In this document: positions 32,398 through 43,500 of the stretch, in pieces | Position numbering within the stretch: position 1 is the stretch's first letter | How the letters are laid out: each line of letters starts with the position of its first letter | NCBI GenBank assembly: GCA_012845835.1 | Contig: JABAKD010000002.1 | Coordinates: 25,758,210 to 25,822,209 of the forward strand | Origin: Undaria pinnatifida | Lineage: Eukaryota > Sar > Phaeophyceae > Laminariales > Alariaceae | Length of the DNA: 64,000 nucleotides | Direction of reading: 5' to 3' | Position numbers and translations under genes: made by a program | Notes under the pieces: model-generated | The model's database searches: none | The model's input: the letters and a program-made list of their open reading frames with translations, nothing else | What the model was told of the DNA's origin: nothing

Positions 32398-32520
32398 ACA
32401 AATTGTGACGCAATCCGTCATACCTTGGCCCCGATGGACGAGGTGAAAGTGCCCCTCGCCAACTTGTGCCGCAATCGATATAGTTTGCCCCCGATTTATG
32501 AGGTGAAAGTGCCCCCCTTC
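32398..32520 (+). repeat. Two tandem copies of a ~62-bp unit
   Basis: Both copies contain TGAGGTGAAAGTGCCCC or GGACGAGGTGAAAGTGCCCC, and GCAATC upstream. They lie in intron 6 of the pseudogene. Confidence 0.65.
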
Positions 32521-33639
32521 CCTTCTCCACTTGCGACAACGACCAAGCAAGCGCACGGCACCACGAACCCGCGGCGACACAGCACGCTATTCCGTCAAAG
32601 CAATGGCACGTGCTATCGTATAATAGGGGTGCACCTACTTTCGTCTGAGGCTTCTTCCTAAATCGAGACGTCCACTCAAAACACTGATATTTGAGACAAA
32701 AAAACAAGAACGAAAAACGAAAAATGCGCGTGCTACGATGGACGGAGGGAACACTGTTCGGCTTGACTATTTTTGTGAATGACACTTTTGTTCTAGGCTA
32801 CTCTTCTCGTGAGTGACGGGGGACTCCTTAAGCCACTATCCTAGGGGCATGCCATTCTTTGTCTTGGGGGAATGCTCTCTTTTCGGTATACCTAGGCTAT
32901 ACTCCCAAGTATGTGTTTGTTCGACGTGTGGCACTTTCCTTTTCATCAAAATCGTGTTTTTTTTAGGGGTGGGGCGTAGAGTTTATGAAATTAGGAGCCT
33001 CGTAACAAAAATGGTTGCCCCTTCTAGTTAGTAGCATGTGTCGGAAATAAGAAAGGCACAAACCCGAGGTACCTCTTGCAGCCTAGGTTGTAACGACCGG
33101 CACAAGTGACCACGCCACTACTACTGCTGTATGCGCCGATCTCAAACAACCGGACCGGAACACGCGACGACGACGCGCTCCACACCGATATACCGGCATA
33201 AAAAAATATATCGTAAGAAACAACCGTATTGCAACGACAATGGGTACTGCTAGGTTGTTAGTCCTATCGAGGAGCCCCTTCAGTTACCAACCATTGTGGC
33301 CAAATAATGCTACTACTCCTATCGCAGCAAGGCATCACAATTTAGCCGTACACAGGCTCGGTGCTGCCTAGCTGAGCTAAAAAAAACAAAAAGACGCCCG
33401 ACAATATTCACAGAAGCGGCAAGCCCTGTGCGGAAAAACTAAGATACAGCTGGACTTGCCTGACCACCGGGTTCCCCACCATCTTGTCAAAGTTGGGAAT
33501 TGTGTATCCGCTGAAGTAGCTGAACTCCCTTCACAACATCTGACCCTGCGAGCGGAAAAAGCGGCAGAGGGTCATGGAACAGGAGCTTGCTATGACATCC
33601 CCTCTCCCCCCGTTACGGCGTTACGGTTTTTAGAGATGT

Positions 33640-33715
33640 CCCCTCATCATACCTGGCAGGCATTTGCTGCAGAGGTAGAGCGTTCGCTCTCCCTTTGGTC
33701 GCTGTAGCACGCCAA
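33640..33715 (+). other. Weak tRNA-Ala-like remnant
   Basis: GCAGAGGTAGAGCGTTCGCT resembles the D-arm and anticodon 5' strand of an alanine tRNA, and GGTCGCTG follows. The anticodon stem does not close and no B-box is present. At most a decayed tRNA or SINE head. Confidence 0.25.
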
Positions 33716-36700
33716 CGAACGTAAGAAATCGCACGACACGGGCGTATAATAATCCTAGTCGTACTACTGGTTCGCGCTCAGACTGCCCGAAGACGGTTTA
33801 TGAGTAACGGGGACCGTCGGTTGGGACAGCTCGTGCTGCCGTTCCCACGGAAACCGCAAGGACACGCCAGCTATACAGCACTGGATTGCGAAGACAAACG
33901 AGTTAACTTGGCACACAACAGACACGTACGAAAGTACGTGGAAGTGCGGTGAGCTTAAGCTTTGTATGTCCCTCCATCCGCCGGAGGATAAAAAAATTCA
34001 ATAAAATAAATAAGACCAAACTCATATTATTTTTGACCGCTGTTTCTCGGTTCCAGAAGGGCTTTATAAGCCCCTTTGGGACTTCAGACAGGGGGGAAAA
34101 AAAGTCGAAGAAGAGTGATAATTACAGCATTTGCCACACGAAGCTGCTGGGGTAGGGGATGGGACTGAAGCCCAACGCAAGGAGGTATGTGTACTATGGC
34201 ACCCGTGCATGCATGATAATACCGGTACTGTTACAGGCCCTTCCAATTTAACTCCGCAGTTGCTGTTTCTTAGATCGCTACATCTGTGTCCCAAAATATC
34301 AAAGAGCGACGCACACCGAAGCCGTAGCCAGAGAAAGTTACCTGCAAAGACACTGGAGGCTCGGAACCCCCCTTCTTGTCGCAGACCTCGCAAATCGCGT
34401 CCCAGAACCGTCGGGTGCTCAAGCACCCGTGAGTTCAGTACATGCTGAGGACGGTCGTGCTGGGATCGATTGAATTGGGAGACGTCTTGGGTTTTTCGAA
34501 CTTGGAGATCCAGACCTTCCTTGCCTAGATCGTCCTGGTTGAGAAGTTTGCGACAACATAAGCGAACGGGGGATTACTGTTGTCGATACTGGCATGTATT
34601 TGATATTTTTTGGGGGGTTGATACCGCGCATACTTGGCTGTGCTTAAGGTTTTCGAGGGTGTTGCGGGCAAATGAGACACGGCCTTTCTGTTAGGCTGGC
34701 ACCGAAATTTGGATGCCCCGTTATTGCTTCACTTGAGATGGAAGCAATGCTCTTACAGATCACGCAAACCTCTAGAAGGCGGCAGAAAAGTCGATGCACA
34801 CTGCCCAGCAAAGGCGCGATAAGAAGCGCAAGCAGGGGCGGCGGTGGCCGTGCCTGCCGTCGATCGTCGACAGCTTCACAAACGTTTTGTATCTGCACCA
34901 TCAGTTCCGCAAAGGCGATTCGCATAGCGACGCCGTCAATTCCTCTTTCGCACCGGCGTGGCTAAACCCTTGTACGTAGCAGACCGACGTATCGACGTGC
35001 CGACCGTTAGGCTGAGAAACACAACCGAACAGCCCGGTCCCTTGACACACCTGACGAGCCGCTCACCATCACGCTCTCAAGCCTGGACAGGGCCTCCATC
35101 TCTCCCCCTTGAAATTTGGCACCTGCGCCGGCGGCTCCACCCCCAATTCATCTAAGGACAGAATGGCGAAGCAGTCGTAAGCAGCGTCGTCCGGGGAAAC
35201 GCCGGGTGGCGGCAGATCTCCGGGGATGTCAGGGCCGCATGGGGGCACGGGGCCTGCGTTCTCGTGCAGCTGGATAGGGAGAGGAGAGGACAATGCATCG
35301 CACAACGACGATAGGGTCGCGTAAGTTTCAAGGAGAGCTCAGTTCGGTCTATAGTCTGTTCAGAAATTTCAGGGTTTTTAGCGAAATGGAGCGGGCAAAC
35401 GGGCGCTTGATTTCATGAAAAAAAGTTAAACATGCATCTTCGTTGCGAGATCGAAGATGTAGTCAAAGCTCATCGTGTGTTACTTCGATCTTGTTGTGGC
35501 TCTTTTCCACCGAACAGTTACTTCCTGTTTGCGCGTTTGAGAGGTCAAGAAAGGCGCCGGCTAATCCAGTCGCAGGGTGTTGGCCGAATGTTTCCCGAGC
35601 CAGTCTTTGAAAGATGACGGGGATCAAAGTCCAAACAGAAAGGCAATGCCATAGTATGGGGGGCTAAATCGACGCGTGGGTCGGGCACCAACCTTGATGA
35701 AAGGGGCGTAGATTTTAACGTATTCGCCTTCCTTCTTGCCCATGAGCTGGCGATATCTTTCAAGATTTCGCATCGTAGACGTCCCTTCAACGGCAACCTG
35801 GATCCCCCTCGCCTCCGCCATCTCCCGTACCTTGAGACAGACAGACAGCAATGCAACAGACAGCAAAGACCGTCATGACTCACAGCTCTCCTTGGTTGGA
35901 ACCAAGGGACATCCTGGATGCATCCAAGGGTTTTCAGGTAGATGGATGTATGGATCTTGTGAGGGTATAGCCGATGGCTAGGCTGCTGCTGTAAAAACAT
36001 CGCGTACAGGATAAATTCTTGTCGATGTAGCGCCCAGTCTGTATCTCACACGGTGACCTTTGCTCGCTTGATGGGAGGCACAAGCCGACGGCACTATGTG
36101 TCGACAAATTGTGTATATGTACGGTACCTGTGTATAGCTGCCAGTAAGGACAGGTCCACGTGTCGCAGCAGAGCAGGCAGCTGCGGAGGCATGAGTCGAG
36201 GCTCATAACCTGTCAGTAAAACGTGGATCTGTTGAAAAACTTGTTTGGTGTCACCCACGCATACGCAGAAGCCTGGTCTACTGCGGCACTTGGACCCGTC
36301 TTTGCCGGCAGCTACACACAGGCGCCGTCGTTGTTCGTTCCGCATAATACCGACATTTTTCGTTCCTTCGGGCGTTTCGACGCGGTAGCTTTTGAAATAG
36401 ACGGGCGAATAAAAATTCGTACCCGACGCCACTATGTCGAACCTGCAGCAACACCATCCCTGCGCATGCACTCATCGTGTGTGGTGTTGCAATTCGTACC
36501 GGAACATAAAATAGAAATCGACTTTGCAAGTTGGCAAGTACATACTTGTTTATCCAGGCCGCTGCCTCGCACTCGTTGAACTGGACTCCGACGACTGCGT
36601 TCTTCGACCAAGACACGTTTTTCTCACACGCGTTGGTTTACTCGCAGTGGTTGGCTCAACTCTTGCGCAAGGGTACAGCCTCAAAACCCCTCAAAATCCC

Positions 36701-39651
36701 AAACCTCCCACCCAAACCCGCCTGCAGAATGGACGACACTGATAACACAACAACGGCGGTGACACAAACCGCAGCCTACAACAGTCGAGGACGCGTTTAG
36801 CCTCTGGTTCCACCTGGCGCTCTCGTGTATCCGCGCTTCGTTCGGCGCAAGCTCTTATGATATACGGACGGAGGAGCGGACGTGCGATGAGGTCCGAAAA
36901 AGCTGTAACAAATCGCGGTCTGTTAAAAGTTCCCTAACGGTTTTACCCTCTCACGCGGTCTGTCACCAGTTCCTTAGCAACGTTCACCTTCTGGCGTCGT
37001 CTGCCGCCAGTTCCCTACCAGCCTGAGCCAAATTCTCCTTATGCGGTTGATACGACAAGCCCTGGCATGCGTGTAGCCGATAACTCCGGGTCCCAAACAG
37101 CGCTAAGTTTACGATATTGGACGATACCTATTACGGGGGGACCAGAGGTAGTCAGAACTCACGGTAAACACAAAAACCTATGAATTCCCCAATTTTTACT
37201 AACGAATTTTGATTCTGATTACAACGTCCCCCCATAACAGACGGTTGACACAGTATTGCAAAGCGCTGTTGTACACAAAGAAATTTATTTACTTACAAGT
37301 GACAGGCCTTATTTTCATGTGACAGGCTTGGTGCACTCTCTACGCAAGGTGCTATTATTGTTAACAGAGTTTTTTTTCTGGCACGTACCAGGCTTGGTGC
37401 AATCGGGGGAAGGGTAAACGTTCCCCAACTCGCTTCCGATGCTCACCTTGTTGTCGCGCTGAAGGGATCGCGATCCGGAGTCGGCCTCGAATGTCAGCTT
37501 CGTGACGCTCCACTCCTCGAGCAACCCGGGGAGGATCTCTTCAGGTTTTCCGCGACAAAGAGGCGGGATCCCTTCGCCCGCAGCTGATCGTCAAGATCTT
37601 TGGGCGACTCCAAAAGAAACGCTGTCCTGATCGGGTCGTATTACGTACTCAAGTATTTAAGAAGGCGTGCAGAAACATGCATTTTGTTGCTTGAACAGGC
37701 GCTCGAGAAACACACTTAAAAGTGAGCAAAACGAAGAGAGTCGTAAATGATCGCGTCGACGGCAAGGCGCAGTATCACGCAGCTCGCCTAGACGAGTTTT
37801 GGCGACTTACTGGATCTCACAGGTATTCATACCGGTAGGTGGTTTTAATAAAAAATGATAGCATCCGGAAGATGAATGCTTGTGACGTCAAAATCCATTT
37901 TGGGCCGACCAGGCCGGCAAGACCGCCGGTCTAAAAGACTCGACTTTAATTATTATGAGGGCAGGCGTCAACGGCATAGCGTCCGTTGCCTTAGCTTGCG
38001 AGCACCGGCATGCTGTACACACTACAAGGGTACGTGTTTAGGAATGAGCGTGAGTTGTCACCCGGCGCAAAGAAGGGCGTTGCGTATTGCGCATACATTC
38101 AATGGGCTCGGTGTCAAAACTTTAGTACAGAGTAGTGCAGAGTGGACCCTCTATACGGTGCCGGTTGCCCGCTATAAGGTACGAGGTGGTGCCTGTGAAA
38201 CCGCTTGGCACAGGTAATTGAGATTAACCAGCAATGAATGGCAGTATGCTGAGTTGTGCCGGCTGCCGCTATAGTGTAATGCCGGTAGTCCCGGCTGGCA
38301 CATACCGGCACTGGTATTATTGTAGAGGGACCACCACTATGTTGTACTGCTAAAGCGAAATACAGATACGTAGGTCGCGGCAAAAGTGATACCAGGTGCC
38401 AGCAACAAGCAACGGGCTTTTCACTTTTTTTGGGAGACCTTTGGGAGATCTTTGGGAGATTCGAGGGCCATACGCATCCATCAAACGAAATGACTCATGA
38501 TTCATGACTGACAATGGATACAGCAGCACAGCAGCACCGAGCAGCAGCAGTCATTACCAAGACTCATATACTCGTGCCTGCAAGTGCGCTCATCCAATCT
38601 CAACACCCTCTCGTATATCCTGAGCTCGTCTGCCACAGCACCCTGATAAATCCTGCCCGCGATTCGCTTGAGGCAGGGTGCGTATCTATAGCGAACAGAG
38701 GGTAGAGGACGTCTGTCTGCCTCGTTGCAAGCCTCCTCCAAAGCGCGGTTGTCGTGCAGGTGGAGTCCCTTACGGAACCAGTGAACCGAGACTGGCACAA
38801 TAGGAGGCATCTTCGCTGCTGCAGCTGTTGTTGATGTGGCGGGAGAGGCAACGGCTGGTAGCTTGTTTGCTGTATGGGTTGATATTCGATTTGCCTCTAC
38901 TGGTACTACGGAGGGAAGATGGTGCCGAGTATTGATAGTGCTGCCCCCCCAAAAGCAGATACCGCCGTTGTTCTTGATGCCAAGCCCCACTGCTCGCGTG
39001 GCGCGTACAGGACGACGGAGTCTGCAAGCCGGGTGCGCAAGAAGGAGACCCAGAAGCGCTTTCAGTGTTTGCATGCAGTACTTCCTGAAGTCTATTTAGT
39101 CGTCTGTGGTTATTCAATCAGGGATCCATCGTATGCCTCAGCTCTGGAGGGCAGGGCAGAGGGGCATTCTTGAATTTTAGGGGCGGAGAACGCGTCCCAA
39201 TCCCCTCCTGCGTAAGACACATTAAAAACAGATCAACTCCTCTTGAATTCAAATTTGATTTTGCTATTTTGCTTCGTGCTTGCTCCAGCGCTACTCTTTG
39301 GACCTGCGAGTGCTGCTCCTCTTCGTTCGCCTACAGCGAACGCTTCCAAGGTAGGTCAGCATGTTCCGTGGCAATTGAAAGCAATGGTGTAATTATCACA
39401 GCAGCATTGAGATCTTCGTCAGTAGAGTCCCCGACATTGATGGCGATTTTTTAAATACGGTGCACGTACGCAGGCGTAGTTGCCCCCCCAAGCGTCGGCA
39501 GCTGCACTTCGGGCGCACCGCTGCCGCCCTATCCCTACCCCCTACTTGCTTTATCCCTACACCAACAAGGGAACTCGCTTTCGCCCATCTCTGGCGTATA
39601 TCCGGCCGTGCTATGCCATCAGCTAGCACCGGTCGTGACTGTCGTATACCA

Positions 39652-40425
39652 CTACTGTTGTTGTTGATGTTCTCACATTAGCTCGCATGCTGTCAAGTCC
39701 GTGGTCCGTGGTCACGGGACAGGCTCCAGTCACTCTGGACTCGGAGTGGAAGAATATCCCAGAGAGACAAAACAAAAAACAAAAAAACAAACCAAACCAA
39801 AAGTGGTACAGGTATACTATATCAGAGCTGAAGCAGTTCATGCATCCACCAAAAAATGTAAAAATGGAGAATCGGAAGTCAGCCCACGTACGTGCCAGGG
39901 CCATACTGGGGCATACGTTTACGCTTCAATGTTTCAATGCTCGCATCTGAGCCCGACTACAGTGCACGCCACCCAGGAAACCCGACAAACGTGCAAATGA
40001 AGAAAAAGGTACACTGTTGCTGTGTACTCGTACTCTCATGGCCGTGTACGCCGCCGTTATCGTAGTGTGTTGCGGCTGATTTTGTTGGTTTCCAGCTGTA
40101 CCCGATACCCGATACAGTATATACGTGGTAGTCTTTCCTGCGTGGCAAGCGGTATAGTCGGTTTTTCCAGGCGCGAGTAGTGAGACGTATGCACCAGTAT
40201 GGACCTGGCACACCGTAGGTTGACTCCCGATTTCACGTTTTATATATTTCTGGCGGAGGCATGAATTGCATCAGCTGTGATATATATATATGCGTGTACC
40301 ACTTTTTTTTTTTGTGTTTTTTCCCTGGGGGTATTCCTCAGCTCCAGAGTGACTGGAGCCTGTCCTGTGACCACGGACTTGATTATGCGAGTAAATGTAA
40401 GAACAACGACAACAACGACAACAAC
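39652..40425. mobile_element. Foldback (long inverted repeat) element between the divergent genes
   Basis: The left arm (about 39652-39937) and right arm (about 40165-40425) are long imperfect inverted repeats of each other. Matching blocks include ACAGGCTCCAGTCACTCTGG, AAGTGGTACA, CATGCATCCACC against its counterpart GGCGGAGGCATGAATTGC, and GTGCCAGG with CCATACTGG. The spacer is about 230 bp. The right end lies about 80 bp upstream of the delta-tubulin ATG, so the element probably contributes to that promoter or 5' UTR. Single-arm relatives occur at 21960, 22815, 40860 and 41350. Confidence 0.8.
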
Positions 40426-40504
40426 ACGCCCAGTTGGCTTTCCCTAAACCCCCTTCCTTCCCCTGTCCCCGTCAAGCAGAGCACCACATATCGTACATGC
40501 AACG

Positions 40505-43500
40505 ATGTCTTGCATCCATCTGCACCTAGGCCAGGCTGGCAATCAAATCGGCAAGTCCTTTTGGGCACTAGCCGAGGACGAGTTTTTCGTCGACGACAGA
40601 GGCGGTGGGGTCGGTGGGGGTGGGGTTGGGCGTGGGGGTCGGGGTCGGGATGGGGGTGGCGGTGGCGGCGGCGACGGCGGTAGCGGTCGCAGAAGGGCAA
40701 GAGGGTCAACGCAGCCTCTTCGTCCGTCGATGCGTCCCGGCGGGACGGCCATGTTTCACGAGGACGGCTCGGCGAGGTGTCTGGCGGTGGACAGCGAGCC
40801 GAAAGTGAGCGTTCTGGAAATGTGTACCGTGTTGTAGTTGTGTTGTTGTTAATGTAGTCTCATCGCCACAATCTACTCCGTGGTCACCAACTAGGCTTCA
40901 ATAACTCTAGAATGGGATAATAGATAGTACTAGGTAGTGGCCACAGCTGTATCATATACCGGGAGGCGCACAACGTGCGATTTCGAGGTGACCGCTGCAG
41001 TCACGTTGAAATAGCACGACATGCGTACCCTTACTGACCCCGACGAAGGTAGAGTTCTCTGTGCGCTAATTTCCAGCGGCTTTCGTTGGTTTTTCCCGTT
41101 TTTGTGACCGAGCGCGAAGGCAGGGTGTCATCGTCAATCTACCGTCTCGACTCTCGCAGGGCACAGCTGTGTGCGCGACGGAAAGGCGCGAGGTGGTTTG
41201 GTGGGTTGGGGACTGATGGGCGTTCTCAGCGAGATACGTGTGTGTTTGACGCTGATGCGCTCCATCTGCCAGGTGTTCTGCAAGGATACGGTTGCGCTCC
41301 ATTGCGATTTATTTATTGTCGTTATTTTTGTGCTTACATTAACTCATCGCTGCAATCTAGTCTGTGGTCGCAGGACATGCTGCAGTAACTCTGGAGTCGA
41401 AGAACGTCTCGATCTAAACGGTTGTGATTGTAGTGCCGCTGGAGCTCTTTTCAGTTCGGTGTTTGTTGCCTTCGTGCACCGATGCCCCGACCACGCCGGT
41501 CGCTGACCCCGCTCCCTGTTCGATAGCGATGAAACCTACCGACAACGTTCACCTCCCACGCACGTGGTCATCGTCATCGTCACCGTCAACATGATCATCC
41601 TTATCGCCATCATCATCATCATTACCATCATCGTCATCGTCATCGTAATCACCACCACCATCACCACGCCTACCACCATCGTCCGTATCATCACCGTCAT
41701 TATCATCGTCACCTTCACCATTATCACCGCCACCACCGCCAACACTAACACCAACCAACGGCGGAACACAACCCCGATTCAGGTAGTGCACAGCTTCCAG
41801 AACCATGTCGGCTCCCTACGGCCGGAGAACGCCATCTTCTCGCAGAGCGGCCTGGCGAACAACTGGGCCATGGGCTTCGCATCCTGCCGAGGCGGCAGTG
41901 GCGGTGACGGCGTCGGCAGTGGCGGCGGGCTAGAAGATTCGCCGGAGGGCGGATTGTTCTCCCGCTGCATGGATGGGATGAGGAAGGAGGCGGAGCGGTG
42001 CTGCTGGCTCAATAGCGTGGTGATGACGCACAGCCTGGCGGGCGGAACCGGCTCCGGCCTTGGCTCAGGCCTCCTTCAGGCGAGATGCAGTACAGGGCAC
42101 CTGACAAGAAACCTAAATACTATTGTGTCGACTTTTAAACTGATCGAACGCGCAGCTTTCCTACAAGTAGTTAAAACAGTTTTCTACAATACTGACCCAG
42201 ACGGGGGTTCTTATAATACGTGGGAGAGGATGCGTTCTACACCAACTTCAGCATAGCGTCTCCCTGGTTTACGAGTCTTCCTGTTAAATGCCAGCCTACC
42301 TTTCTCATTACCCTACTTCTTGTAGGTGTCCTGTGTGATACTCTATTTTTATTGTAACAATAACAAGGACACTTCAGCTGTGCGATGGAGGGTTTTATCG
42401 AAAACTCGCACTTGCACGCTGCGTGTTAGATGTTGATCGCGCGTGCTAGGGGGTGTACGTGTCCCCCTGAAGGATATAGATTGGTGTCTGTTTCTGGCAA
42501 GATGCTTTTATAGTACCTGGGGGAAGTCTTGGTAACAGCCACACCTGTATCTGTGTATATCAAGCGGATCGATGATGTATGTCGACGTGTTGTCAATGTT
42601 GTTGAGGCGTGATGTTGAATATCGGTACAGCTACATCAGCAACAAAGGACAGAAGCAACAAAGCATTGTAGTACTATGCTACGGTCGAGTGGAACGCCGG
42701 CGCTCGCTCCCGCGGGCGGCCTCGCTGTTTGGTTGCCCCCGCGCCTCGTAGTAAACTCGTTTACTGCGTAGCCAATGCCGTGCTTGTACTACTGCTGCTG
42801 TTTGCTGGCGTAGATCTAATTTTGCACCGCAATGGCAAAGCTAAAGCACGAATCTGACGTGCGTGTGATTTTGCATGACCTTGCGATTTCGTTTCACCTT
42901 AGATTCCGCTGGACTCGTACGTATGATATATTGTCATACGTGATTCTCCCATGCGTTCTGATTCAGTTGTTTTTGTTTGTGCTGCATGTGTTATTTCTGT
43001 ACGTTGAAATTCTGCGATACACATTTCTCGGGGCCTTGAGGACTGATCACATGACGGCGTGACGGCATACCTTCTCTTCTTGGTTGTGTGCATGACGTTG
43101 TGTTCCTTTAGTCAGCTCATCTACGGTCTAAAGACTACGGCCATGCATGCCAATGAGCAAACACACCCCATCTCCAACCCCCCCCCCCTCCCCGACTCTC
43201 TCGCAGGCCTTGCGTGATGAGTACCCTTCCTTGTATCTCATATCAGCATGTGTGGGACCCTTCGGGACAGGCGACACGCCTCTTCAGCACTACAACTCCG
43301 TGCTGGCCCTCCACCACCTCCAGGTGTTTGCCGACGCCGTGATATACCGCGGCAACGATGATTTGCTCCAAGAATCTCTAGCGTCTGCCAGGAAAGGTTT
43401 GTCTCATTCGAACGCGATCGGCGGCGGCAGCTGCAGCGGCCATGGGGTCGGCGACTGGGGTGGACGCGGCGGTGGCAAAGCGGGGCGGTGGCGACCCGTG

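Larger units (their letters stand above)
28575..38810 (-). pseudogene. Animal-type cryptochrome / (6-4) photolyase pseudogene, ten exon remnants
   Basis: Minus-strand exons: 38810-38642, 37626-37447, 35830-35693, 35269-35067, 34524-34342, 33545-33460, 31928-31824, 31093-30922, 29945-29809, 28997-28575. Family landmarks in order: SVHWFRKGLHLHDN; LLESPKDLDDQLRAKGSRLF; EEWSVTKLTFEAD; KFEKPKTSPNS and [28 protein letters not shown] and [82 protein letters not shown]. Damage: frameshifts near 38712, 37550, 35106 and 29880; TGA at 34437-34435 (exon 5) and at 33533-33531, the latter replacing the Trp of the conserved LLWREF motif. The two neighbouring genes show no such damage, so real decay is more likely than sequence error. 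Intact members bind FAD and act in blue-light signalling or (6-4) photoproduct repair. The start at 38810 is the first Met before the conserved domain; the frame is open upstream to 39074. Confidence 0.85.

Noticed and set aside
32204-32446. 80-codon plus frame inside the cryptochrome pseudogene
   Set aside because: No known family; it covers intron sequence including a tandem repeat.
33640-33715. Functional tRNA-Ala gene
   Set aside because: The anticodon stem does not close and the T-arm/B-box is missing.
41564-41782. Ile/Val/Thr repeat peptide fused upstream of delta-tubulin exon 2
   Set aside because: Produced by the CAT/CGT triplet array in intron 1; exon 2 starts at 41783 by phase and homology.
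42832-43062. 76-codon hydrophobic frame in delta-tubulin intron 2
   Set aside because: No family resemblance, no splice support, and it lies inside the intron.
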